From Plantactinospora alkalitolerans (GTDB lineage Bacteria > Actinomycetota > Actinomycetes > Mycobacteriales > Micromonosporaceae): a stretch of DNA of 39,505 nucleotides. Where the stretch lies: the NCBI RefSeq assembly GCF_015690345.1, contig NZ_JADPUN010000019.1:1-39505 (forward strand), written 5' to 3'. Both the position numbers and the translations under genes were made by a program. Position 1 is the stretch's first letter. Each line of letters opens with the position of its first letter. The notes under the pieces are model-generated. The model was not told the origin of the DNA. It searched no databases and saw only the letters and a program-made list of their open reading frames with translations. Of this stretch, positions 32,901-39,505 are shown one piece after another.

Positions 32901-33560
32901 TACGGCGAGGCCGCTGAGCGCGAGCAGGACCGGCAGGCCGGCCGGCAGCAGGGGTGTGACGAGTACCGCCACCGCCGCGCCGACCAGCGCCACCCGACGG
33001 GTCTGCGGCTCCCGTAGGGCGGGTAGCAGCAGGGCCAGCAGGCCGGCGGGGAAGGCCGCGTCCAACCCCAGCCGGAGAGGGTCGCCGACCCGGCTGGCCA
33101 GCAGCACCCCGGCCAGGGTGCCCAGGTTCCAGGCCAGGAAGAGGACGGTGCCGGCCAGCCAGAAGGCTCGGCGCCGGCCGGCCGGGTCCGGTTGGGCCAG
33201 CGCGAACGCGGTGGCCTCGTCGGTCATCAGGTGACTGCCGAGCAGGCGGTCGCGCCACCGCCGCCCCAGCACGTCGCCGAGGGCGAGTCCGAACGGCAGG
33301 TGTCGGGCGTTGAGCAACAGTCCGGCGAAGACCGCCGCGACCGGACTGCCGGCCGCGATCAACCCGACGGCCATGAACTGGGCGCCGCCGGCGTACAGCA
33401 GAGCGGACATCGCGATGGTCGCCACGACGGGCAGGCCGGCGGCCACGGCGACGGCGCCGAAGGAGGCGCCGATCGCGACTATCGCCACGCCGATCGCCCC
33501 GACGTCACGCAGCAACGCGGGCGTGGAGGCGGGTGTCGCCGTTCGTCCTGCCGTACGCAT
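32862..33560 (-). CDS. azlC: AzlC-type branched-chain amino-acid exporter subunit
   Basis: The 232-aa membrane protein has the AzlC features GAIGVAIVAIGASFGAVAVA, SALLYAGGAQFMAVGLIAAG, LLLNARHLPFGLALGD and GSHLMTDEATAFALAQPDPA, with a hydrophobic C-terminal half. The C-terminus (LLLPRRHRERPC) comes from the distal copy of the 47-bp duplication. ATG 33560 has no ribosome-binding site; a promoter with TTGACG and CATCAT spaced by 17 bases ends 8 bases upstream. It is divergent from the XRE-cupin regulator. Confidence 0.88.
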   Translation of the reverse strand: MRTAGRTATPASTPALLRDVGAIGVAIVAIGASFGAVAVAAGLPVVATIAMSALLYAGGAQFMAVGLIAAGSPVAAVFAGLLLNARHLPFGLALGDVLGRRWRDRLLGSHLMTDEATAFALAQPDPAGRRRAFWLAGTVLFLAWNLGTLAGVLLASRVGDPLRLGLDAAFPAGLLALLLPALREPQTRRVALVGAAVAVLVTPLLPAGLPVLLALSGLAVLLLPRRHRERPC

Positions 33561-33562
33561 GG

Positions 33563-33597
33563 TTCAAAATGATGAACGCAGTGCGCCTGTTCGTCAA
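33563..33597 (-). promoter_or_regulatory. azlC promoter with candidate XRE operator
   Basis: On the minus strand TTGACG (33592-33597) and CATCAT (33569-33574) have a 17-base spacer, and the -10 is 8 bases from the ATG. An imperfect palindrome TTCA-N6-TGAA (33563-33576) overlaps the -10 and may be the operator of the divergent regulator. Confidence 0.5.
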
Positions 33598-33614
33598 GCC
33601 GAACGGATGGACCG

Positions 33615-34187
33615 ATGGACCGAACGACATCCCGCGCGGACAACTCGCCCGTACCTGCCATCGCCGCCGCGCTGCGCCGGGAGCGGGAGCGGGCCGGAAT
33701 CTCCCTCGCCGAGTTGGCCCGCAGGGCCGGGATCGCCAAGTCGACCCTGTCCCAACTGGAGGCCGGCAGCGGAAACCCGAGCGTGGAAACCGTCTGGGCC
33801 CTGGGCGTCGCGCTCGGCGTACCGTTCAGCCGGCTGGTGGAACAGCCGCCACCCGCCGTACGCGTGATCAGGGCCGGGGACGGCCCCCGGTTGCGCTCAC
33901 AGCAGGCCGAGTTCACCGGCACGCTGCTCGCCGCCGGTGCGGCGCACGTTCGCCGCGACATCTATCTGATCGAATTGGAGCCGGGCGCGGTACGCGACGC
34001 GGAGCCGCACATCCCCGGCAGCGTCGAGCACGTGGTGGTGGCCGCCGGTCGGCTCCGTACCGGGCCGTCCACCGACCCCGTCGAACTCGGCCCCGGCGAC
34101 TACGTCACCTTCCCCGGCGACGTTCCGCACGGCTACAAGGCACTCACTCCCGGCACCTTCCTCGTGCTGGTCATGGAACACCCCTGA
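33615..34187 (+). CDS. XRE-family regulator with C-terminal cupin
   Basis: The 190-aa protein has an HTH of the XRE type (AALRRERERAGISLAELARR, AGIAKSTLSQLEAGSGNPSV) followed by a cupin domain (DIYLIELEPGAVRDAEPHIP, GSVEHVVVAAG, LGPGDYVTFPGDVPHGYKAL). The cupin probably senses a small molecule or metal. Its divergent position to azlCD makes it the likely controller of that exporter; this pairing is common in bacteria (from memory). The start at ATG 33615 has no clear ribosome-binding site. Confidence 0.88.
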   Translation: MDRTTSRADNSPVPAIAAALRRERERAGISLAELARRAGIAKSTLSQLEAGSGNPSVETVWALGVALGVPFSRLVEQPPPAVRVIRAGDGPRLRSQQAEFTGTLLAAGAAHVRRDIYLIELEPGAVRDAEPHIPGSVEHVVVAAGRLRTGPSTDPVELGPGDYVTFPGDVPHGYKALTPGTFLVLVMEHP

Positions 34188-34197
34188 GCGGCCGACC

Positions 34198-34223
34198 TTC
34201 GGGTCCCGAATCAGGACCCCGAA
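34198..34223. terminator. hairpin between the XRE and ABC transporter genes
   Basis: TTCGGGTCC (34198-34206) pairs with GGACCCCGAA (34214-34223) with one bulged base and a 7-base loop, between the convergent stops at 34187 and 34242. Confidence 0.55.
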
Positions 34224-34241
34224 CCAGTACGGCGAACCCGG

Positions 34242-35237
34242 TCAGCCGGGCTCGACCGGGGCAGGTGCCCGGTAGAGACGGGTGACGACGTCCTCGATGT
34301 CCGGCTCCACGATGGCGATGTCCCGCAACGCCACCAGCTGGGCCAACCCGGCCACCACCGTCGAAGCGGTCGCGGACTCGCAGGCGAAGACCAGGCGCCG
34401 CCCGTCGGCCTCGGTACGCAGCAGTGGCGCACCGGCCAGCACCGGCGTCTCGGCCAACGGCTCGTCCAGGTCGGCCACCACCAGGCGCCGCGACCCGTAG
34501 CGGGTGTGCAACGCCTCGATCGAGCCATCGTGCACCACTCCGCCGTGGTCGATCACCACCAGCCGCCGGCACAGCCGCTCGATGTCGGCGAGGTCGTGGG
34601 TGGTGAGCAGCAACGTGGTGTCGCCCGCCCGGCCGAGTTCGGCGAGGAAGGACCGAACCGCCTGCCTGCTCACCACGTCCAGCCCGATCGTCGGTTCGTC
34701 GAGGAAGAGCACCTCCGGCCGGTGCAGCAACGCGGCGGTCAGTTCGCCGCGCATCCGCTGGCCGAGCGAGAGTTGTCGTACCGGGACGTCGAGGAAGCCG
34801 TCGAGGTCGAGCAGCGTCCGGCACCGCCGCAACCGGGCGGCATGCTCGGCGCCGGGCACCCGGTAGATGTGTCGAAGCAGGTCGAACGAATCCCGGAGCG
34901 GCAGATCCCACCAGAGCTGTGAACGCTGCCCGAAGACCACCCCGATCCGCAGCGCCAGCCGGGTGCGTTGGGGCACCGGTGTGAACCCGCAGACCCGCAC
35001 CTCGCCGGCCGACGGGGTGAGCACGCCGGTGAGCATCTTCAGGGTGGTGGACTTGCCGGCGCCGTTGGGCCCGATGTAGCCGACCATCTCGCCCCGGTGC
35101 ACGGTCAGGTCGATCCCGTCGACGGCGGTCACCACCCGCTTCGTCCGGCGGAACCGGCCCGCCCGGACCCGTACCACGAACTCCTTGCGCAGACCGCGGA
35201 CCTCGATCACCGGCTCGTCCGGCCCGGTCCCGGTCAT
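34242..35237 (-). CDS. ABC transporter ATP-binding protein
   Basis: The 331-aa protein has Walker A GPNGAGKST near residue 58, Q-loop GQRSQLWWDLP, signature LSLGQRMR, Walker B VLFLDEP and the switch histidine TTHDLADIE. After about residue 235 comes a C-terminal regulatory extension (SRRLVVADLDEPLAETPVLA...). This is the DrrA/ABC-2 export type. The start overlaps the stop of the upstream permease (ATGA), so the three genes form one operon. The substrate is unknown. Confidence 0.92.
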   Translation of the reverse strand: MTGTGPDEPVIEVRGLRKEFVVRVRAGRFRRTKRVVTAVDGIDLTVHRGEMVGYIGPNGAGKSTTLKMLTGVLTPSAGEVRVCGFTPVPQRTRLALRIGVVFGQRSQLWWDLPLRDSFDLLRHIYRVPGAEHAARLRRCRTLLDLDGFLDVPVRQLSLGQRMRGELTAALLHRPEVLFLDEPTIGLDVVSRQAVRSFLAELGRAGDTTLLLTTHDLADIERLCRRLVVIDHGGVVHDGSIEALHTRYGSRRLVVADLDEPLAETPVLAGAPLLRTEADGRRLVFACESATASTVVAGLAQLVALRDIAIVEPDIEDVVTRLYRAPAPVEPG

Positions 35238-36055
35238 GAGCCGGTGCTCCGGTAGTGCCGGACCCCGACCCGCCAGGCCGTCGCGGCACCGGCCGCCGCC
35301 AGCAGCGCGACGCCCGGGGCGAGCCAGCCCACCCAGGCCGGCAGGCCGAGCGGGTCGGCGCGGCCGAGCAACGCCAGCGCCGGATAATAGGCCACGAAAC
35401 CGAACCCCAGACCGTACGCGAAAACCGCTCGAAACCAGCCACTATAGACAGTCATCGGGTACGTGGTGAAGTCCCGCCCACCGTAGGTGAAGGCGGAACC
35501 CACCTCGCCGGAGTCGATCCACCAGAACGACAGCGTGGCGGTGGCCACGAAGATCGACCCGAAGAACACCACCCCGGCCAACGGCGCCAGCACGGCCAGC
35601 GCGACCCGGCCCGGAGTCCAGGACACGTCCGCCAGGGCCAACGCGGTGACCAGCACACCGATCCCGAACAGGGACCGGGCCGCCTTGCGCACCGGCAGGT
35701 CCATCAGCAGCAGCTGGGGAAGCGCGCCGAGCGGGCGGACCAGCACCGCGTCCAGCAACCCGGTCCGGACGTATTGGCGGACCCGTTCGATGTTGCCCAC
35801 CGTCAGGTCGGCGGTGGCGAAGGCCGCCGAGGAGAGCCCGACCATCACCATCGCCTCGGTCCGGTCGAAGCCGCCCAGGTCCCGGGTGACCCGGAACAGC
35901 ACCAGCACGGTGAGCACGTCGAACACGGTGGCGCCGACGTTGCCGACGAGGTCCACCACGAACGACGTCCGGTACGACGCCTGCGACCGGGCCTGTCCGC
36001 GCAGCAGCGCCAGGTACGCGGGCACCACTCCGAGCCGGTACGTCCGGTCAGCCAC
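35234..36055 (-). CDS. ABC-2 type permease, second subunit
   Basis: The 273-aa membrane protein has about six helices (FVVDLVGNVGATVFDVLTVL; MVMVGLSSAAFATADL; ALAVLAPLAGVVFFGSIFVA; AVFAYGLGFGFVAYYPALAL; GVALLAAAGAATAWRVGV) and the family stretch VRQYVRTGLLDAVLVRPLGA. It overlaps the upstream permease by 8 bases and the ATPase gene by 4. It presumably forms a heterodimer with the product of 36048-36902 as the export channel. Confidence 0.88.
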   Translation of the reverse strand: MADRTYRLGVVPAYLALLRGQARSQASYRTSFVVDLVGNVGATVFDVLTVLVLFRVTRDLGGFDRTEAMVMVGLSSAAFATADLTVGNIERVRQYVRTGLLDAVLVRPLGALPQLLLMDLPVRKAARSLFGIGVLVTALALADVSWTPGRVALAVLAPLAGVVFFGSIFVATATLSFWWIDSGEVGSAFTYGGRDFTTYPMTVYSGWFRAVFAYGLGFGFVAYYPALALLGRADPLGLPAWVGWLAPGVALLAAAGAATAWRVGVRHYRSTGS

Positions 36056-36902
36056 CCTGCACCACCAGCCGACGCTCCGCCCGGCGCTGGACCGTACGGC
36101 AGCCCAGCAGGATCAACCCGGCCCAGGCCAGTTGCAGGGCCACCATGCCGGACTGAACCGGCCAGGCGTCCCGTTCGATCACCACGTCCAGCGGCGTCTG
36201 GAGAAGGCTCGGAAACGGAGTGGCCACCCAGAGCGGCACCAGGATCCAGTCCGGGAGGAACCGCAGCGGGAAGTAGAGCCCGGCCAGCACCCCGGAGCCG
36301 AGGGTCCACAGGATCATCGGACCCCGGACGTCCTGCAACCAGTACCCCGTGGCGTTGACCAGGTAGCGACAGCCGAAGCAGATCACCACCGCCAGGGCGA
36401 CGGAGAGCACGAACAGTGGCACCGTCGGCCACCGGTCCGGCAACTTGAAGTCGAAGAACAGCAGCCCGGTCAGTACCGGCGGCACGAATCTGGTCACCAA
36501 TGCGTACCCGGCCCGACCCAGGTCGGTGGCGAGGTAGCTGACCACCGGGTGTACCGGCCGGAGCAGGTCGCTGGCCACCTCGCCGGTACGGATCCGCTCC
36601 GCCAGGTCGGTCCAACCCCAGAGCAGCACGACGGCGAGCAGTCCTTGTCCTACCCAGACGAACGTGGCCAACTGGGCCGGCGTGTAGCCGGCGACGATGC
36701 CGCCGGCACCGCCCGCCACCGCGAGCAACACGTAACAGCGAAGAAAGCCGAACACCGTATTGGTGAAGGCGCCGGCGAGGGTAGCTTGCCGATATGTAGA
36801 GTACCGACGAAACCCTGATCCGGCTATGGCAGTAAATGTCCGGAACCACAGGATAATGTTTCGGCTGATCGGTGGTGGCACAGTGGCGGTGACCGAGCCC
36901 AC
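36048..36902 (-). CDS. ABC-2 type permease, first subunit
   Basis: The 284-aa membrane protein has six helices (FGFLRCYVLLAVAGGAGG; FVWVGQGLLAVVLLWGW; FVPPVLTGLLFFDF; VPLFVLSVALAVVICFGCRY; LWTLGSGVLAGLYFP; ALQLAWAGLILLGC) and the paired-subunit motif RIRTGEVASDLLRPVHPVVS, which matches the RTGLLDAVLVRPLGA stretch of its partner. The start is GTG 36902, with GGAGGG 7 bases upstream. The frame runs on to 37898, but that part is antisense to the disordered gene and not credible. Confidence 0.88.
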   Translation of the reverse strand: MGSVTATVPPPISRNIILWFRTFTAIAGSGFRRYSTYRQATLAGAFTNTVFGFLRCYVLLAVAGGAGGIVAGYTPAQLATFVWVGQGLLAVVLLWGWTDLAERIRTGEVASDLLRPVHPVVSYLATDLGRAGYALVTRFVPPVLTGLLFFDFKLPDRWPTVPLFVLSVALAVVICFGCRYLVNATGYWLQDVRGPMILWTLGSGVLAGLYFPLRFLPDWILVPLWVATPFPSLLQTPLDVVIERDAWPVQSGMVALQLAWAGLILLGCRTVQRRAERRLVVQGG

Positions 36903-36938
36903 GCCGTTACCCTCCTTCCGCGACCCCGCTGCCCCGAG

Positions 36939-36956
36939 CCGGGTGACTTTACCCGG
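36939..36956. promoter_or_regulatory. inverted repeat overlapping the ABC operon -10
   Basis: CCGGGT (36939-36944) and ACCCGG (36951-36956) flank GACTTT. On the minus strand TAAAGT (36946-36951) is a candidate -10 about 45 bases before the permease GTG, so the repeat could be an operator in the divergent gap 36903-37001. Confidence 0.35.
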
Positions 36957-37001
36957 AACCCCCCGGCTGCCCAGCGAGATTTTTCGACGAGGTGACACCC
37001 T

Positions 37002-37097
37002 GTGAGTGAGCGACGCGAGCCGGCTTCTCCGGCCGCGCCGCGCGCGTATCGCCGCCTCGGTCGCGCCGTCGTCACACGGTACGGAGCGACGGTATGA
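37002..37097 (+). CDS. possible 31-codon leader ORF
   Basis: A GTG at 37002 opens 31 codons (MSERREPASPAAPRAYRRLG...) and stops at TGA 37095-37097, which overlaps the ATG of the long downstream gene (ATGA). GAGGTG lies about 7 bases upstream. The overlap and ribosome-binding site suggest coupled translation of the disordered protein. Its Arg/Ala/Pro-rich composition could equally be chance in high-GC DNA. Confidence 0.35.
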   Translation: MSERREPASPAAPRAYRRLGRAVVTRYGATV

Positions 37098-39505
37098 CGG
37101 AGCGATACTCCAGTCGGTGGGGCGAGGCCCCCGAGCCGTCCTGGGTGGCCGAACCGACCGCGGAGTGGCAGCCGCAGTTCCCCGGCCAGCGGTATCCCGG
37201 GGACATCGGTCATCAGCGGCAGCGGCCACGCCGGCCGACCGGGCGGGCGGCCGTCCCGACCGGCCGTGCCAGCGTGCCCCCACCGAACGCGGAGCCGGGT
37301 GCCTCGTCCCCGAACGGACATCCCGGCCAACCTGCCGGATCGCCGACGGCACCCCGCCCCGACGGGCCACCGCCCCGCGACGGCCGCGCCGGGTCGACGG
37401 ACCGCCGGGAGGGTCGGGCCGAGCCGCGCACACCACTCCCCGGCTCCTGGGACGAGTCGCCGGACTCCTGGGACCAGCCGTCGAACGGGCGCGGCCGGTC
37501 GCCCGCCGAGTACCGCACCGGCACACCGACGCCGGTCGCCCGGGACGACCGACGCGGATCGGTGCCGGTAGCTCGCGACGACCGACGGGACGATCCACGG
37601 GACAGTCGACGAGACGACCGACGGGACGATCCACGGGACGACCGACGAGACGACCGACGGGACGATCCACGGGACAATCGACGAGACGACCGGCGGGACG
37701 ATCGACGCGGACCGGTGCCGGTCGCCCGCGACGACCGACGCGACGACCGACGGAGTCCGGCCGGTGCCGAGCCCGGACACCGCGGCGAGCCCGGACACCG
37801 CGGCGAGCGCGGCGAACCGGCCGGGGGCCGGGCACCAAAGGAACACGATCCACATCGGTCCGGCATGGACCGGACCCGAGCGGCCGGCTCCGGGCCATCG
37901 CCCGAGCGACGGGGACGCTGGCTCACCGGACCGGCGGCGGAAGAGACCCAGCCGCTGCCCGACCGTCGGCCGGCGCCCTCCGAGGGCCGCCCCGGTAGTC
38001 GGGACGACCGAGGTCGGGTCGGATCGGGCGGCCGAAGCCAGATCTACTCGCCGGCAGCCTTTGACGGGCCGCCTGGGTCGGACCGTTCCGAGGGCTGGGC
38101 CGCACGGTCCGGTGGTCAGCCGCCGCACCCGCCCGGCCGGGAGACACCGCCCAGTCGGACGCCGTCCCGAGCCCGACCGGAACGGTTGGACCGACCGGAG
38201 CGGTTGGACCGACCGGAGCGGTTGGACCGACCGGAGCGGTTGGACCGACCGGAGCGACCGGAGTCCGAGCTTCCGCCGCCGTCCGACCGGCGACCCGGTG
38301 GGTTGCCGCCCGCACCTGCCTGGCCGGCCCAGCGTGGCCCGGCCCAGGAACCGCCACGCGATAGTCGACGCTTCCCGGATCTCGGAGCCGGTCGACCGCC
38401 GATCCGCGACCCGCGCTCCGCGCCGGAACCGACCGGACGCCCGGGTCAGGTACCGCCCGGCGAGCGTCCCGGGTCGATGCCGCCCGGGGCCGACCGGCCG
38501 GCCGCCGAACTGGCGCCGGGGTACGGACGACCTGAGCGGATGCCGGCTTCCAATGTCGACCGGCCGCCCGCACGGCCAGCCGAACCCGACGACTTCTCCG
38601 TCCGACGGGATCGCGGCGCAGGACGCCCGCCCGCGGCCGGGCCGGCGACTCCGGGTGGACCCGTCGGGCCGACCGCCCAGCCCCGCCATGGAGAGCCTCA
38701 GCCACGGCCGGGGGAACTGCCGCAGGTCGCCCGCCACGGAGAGCCTCAGCCACGGCCGGGGGAACTGCCGCAGGTCGCCCGCCACGGGGAGGCCCAGCCA
38801 CGACCTGTGGAGCCCCCACAGGTGGCGGCCCAGCCGCGCCACGGAGAGCCGCCTCGCGTGGCGGCCCAGCCACAGCCCGGCGAACCGGCACGCGCCGCCG
38901 AACAGCCACGGCCGGTCGAACCCGCCCGGAAGATCGAACCGTCACGTCCGATCGAGCCGGTCCGCAAGGTCGAACATTCACGGCCGATCGAGCCTCGGGT
39001 GGTCGAACCCACCCGGCCCGTGGAACCGCCCCGTCCGGTCGGGCCCCCTCGTCCGGTCGAGGTGGCACAGTCCGGCCCGGCGGGCTCCCGTACCGAGCCA
39101 CGGCCGGTCGAACCGCCGAGTTCCACCGAGCCGACCCGTCCGGCCGAACGCCCGCGTGAGGCGGCAGCGGGCTGGTTGACTCCGATATCGCCCCCGGCAC
39201 CGCCCCCGCCCCCGGCACCGGCTTCGGCTCCTCGACCGTCCCGGCCGCCGGCAGCCGACGAGACCGGCCAGCGTCCTCCGGTGGTCACCCCTCCACCCAC
39301 CGCAGGTCTGCGGCTGGAGTTCCTGCCCGCCCCGACACCCGCCGCCGGACCGGCAGGCACCACGCCGGCAGGTCCCGACACCGGACCGCCGACAGAGCCT
39401 CCCCAGGCCCCGGCGTCCGGGCCGGACACCGTCGCGCCGGTCGAACCGGCCCGGATCCCGGTCGAACCCGCCGGCACCCCGGTCGAACCGTCCGGCCCAC
39501 CGCCC
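37094..39505 (+). CDS. long disordered Pro/Arg/Glu-rich repeat protein, C-terminus beyond the window
   Basis: From ATG 37094 the frame has no stop through the last base (804 codons). The first in-frame stop upstream is at 37007, and GGAG lies 7 bases before the ATG. The protein starts MTERYSSRWGEAPEPSWVAE and is then almost wholly low-complexity: Arg/Asp blocks (RRDDPRDDRRDD, 37583-37690), PERLDR repeats (38177-38248), 16-residue RHGEPQPRPGELPQVA repeats (38684-38827), and a long series of R-P-(V/I)-E-P units to about 39060, then Pro/Ala-rich sequence. No domain, signal peptide or membrane segment is visible so far. A folded C-terminal domain may lie past the edge. Function unknown. It is divergent from the ABC-2 exporter. 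Confidence 0.8.
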   Translation, partial: MTERYSSRWGEAPEPSWVAEPTAEWQPQFPGQRYPGDIGHQRQRPRRPTGRAAVPTGRASVPPPNAEPGASSPNGHPGQPAGSPTAPRPDGPPPRDGRAGSTDRREGRAEPRTPLPGSWDESPDSWDQPSNGRGRSPAEYRTGTPTPVARDDRRGSVPVARDDRRDDPRDSRRDDRRDDPRDDRRDDRRDDPRDNRRDDRRDDRRGPVPVARDDRRDDRRSPAGAEPGHRGEPGHRGERGEPAGGRAPKEHDPHRSGMDRTRAAGSGPSPERRGRWLTGPAAEETQPLPDRRPAPSEGRPGSRDDRGRVGSGGRSQIYSPAAFDGPPGSDRSEGWAARSGGQPPHPPGRETPPSRTPSRARPERLDRPERLDRPERLDRPERLDRPERPESELPPPSDRRPGGLPPAPAWPAQRGPAQEPPRDSRRFPDLGAGRPPIRDPRSAPEPTGRPGQVPPGERPGSMPPGADRPAAELAPGYGRPERMPASNVDRPPARPAEPDDFSVRRDRGAGRPPAAGPATPGGPVGPTAQPRHGEPQPRPGELPQVARHGEPQPRPGELPQVARHGEAQPRPVEPPQVAAQPRHGEPPRVAAQPQPGEPARAAEQPRPVEPARKIEPSRPIEPVRKVEHSRPIEPRVVEPTRPVEPPRPVGPPRPVEVAQSGPAGSRTEPRPVEPPSSTEPTRPAERPREAAAGWLTPISPPAPPPPPAPASAPRPSRPPAADETGQRPPVVTPPPTAGLRLEFLPAPTPAAGPAGTTPAGPDTGPPTEPPQAPASGPDTVAPVEPARIPVEPAGTPVEPSGPPP
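37583..37690. repeat. 36-bp tandem repeat, three copies (Arg/Asp block)
   Basis: The units 37583-37618, 37619-37654 and 37655-37690 differ only at the eighth codon (AGT, GAC, AAT) and encode RRDDPRD-x-RRDD. They are followed by a shorter degenerate unit. Related VARDDRR motifs flank the array. Confidence 0.9.
38177..38248. repeat. 18-bp tandem repeat, four copies (PERLDR)
   Basis: Four in-frame units start at 38177, 38195, 38213 and 38231. Only one base differs (GAA in place of GAG in the first), which points to recent amplification. Confidence 0.9.
38684..38827. repeat. 48-bp tandem repeat, three copies
   Basis: Units 38684-38731 and 38732-38779 differ by one base (CAT/CAC). The third, 38780-38827, is degenerate. 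They encode RHGEPQPRPGELPQVA and its variant. Confidence 0.88.

Noticed and set aside
37764-39179. Open + and minus frames over the terminal repeat gene (also 36824-38842 minus, 37923-39218 minus, 37006-37998 plus)
   Set aside because: All end inside the repeats and begin without ribosome-binding sites; the frame from ATG 37094 alone stays open to the edge with upstream signals.

Overview
The window looks like a chromosome segment of a high-GC actinobacterium, most likely of the Micromonosporaceae. The reasons are the very high GC content, the many GTG starts and leaderless promoters, the actinobacterial QcrCAB/CtaCF/CtaE respiratory genes, and close resemblance (from memory) of several proteins to Mycobacterium and Micromonospora proteins. 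No rRNA, tRNA, CRISPR array or prophage was seen. About 38 genes are supported, and one of them runs off the right edge.

Layout. 1-60: start of an IS982-like transposase. 124-2196 (minus): a small Cys-rich protein and a coiled-coil NYN-domain protein, separated by a palindromic repeat. 2321-4087: a DnaQ-type exonuclease fused to a UvrC-like GIY-YIG domain. 4241-7958: a RelA/SpoT-type protein, a Nudix hydrolase, a sugar-nucleotide transferase and a stand-alone Lrp/AsnC ligand domain, followed by a hydrolase remnant. 8313-11807 (minus): secreted DUF4142 protein, trpD, a degenerate receiver protein and ctaG. 11917-16144: ctaE-qcrC-qcrA-qcrB, ending in a strong terminator. 16240-18452: a divergent LysE exporter and MocR regulator. 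18579-19983 (minus): ctaC-ctaF. 20155-23860: NifS-like enzyme, MFS pump with its TetR, and a TusA-like protein. 23930-25584 (minus): adenosine kinase and a HesB-type Fe-S protein. 25697-27674: divergent MarR and MFS pump. 27712-32445: glycerate kinase, nadA, a MurA-family enzyme and a DUF3043 membrane protein. 32513-34187: azlD-azlC and a divergent XRE-cupin regulator. 34242-36902 (minus): a three-gene ABC-2 exporter. 37094 to the end: a long disordered, repeat-rich protein.

How the genes work together. ctaE, qcrCAB, ctaC, ctaF and ctaG supply most of the actinobacterial bc1-aa3 supercomplex; the catalytic subunit CtaD is not in the window. NifS-like, TusA-like and HesB-type proteins could serve sulfur and Fe-S supply, and NadA and the Rieske protein need Fe-S clusters. 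Three exporter/regulator pairs (MocR-LysE, MFS-TetR, MarR-MFS) and XRE-AzlCD look like self-contained efflux modules placed between the core genes.

The core order and orientation (exonuclease-UvrC, trpD, ctaE-qcrCAB, ctaF/ctaC, adenosine kinase, HesB, glycerate kinase, DUF3043) matches, as I remember it, the Mycobacterium tuberculosis region Rv2191-Rv2206. The best unexplained items are a pair of nearly identical 56-bp palindromic elements placed directly after stop codons, the long repetitive open frame at the right edge, a 47-bp duplication of the azlC/azlD junction, an RSH protein with an altered synthetase centre, and a recurrent leaderless-promoter signature.
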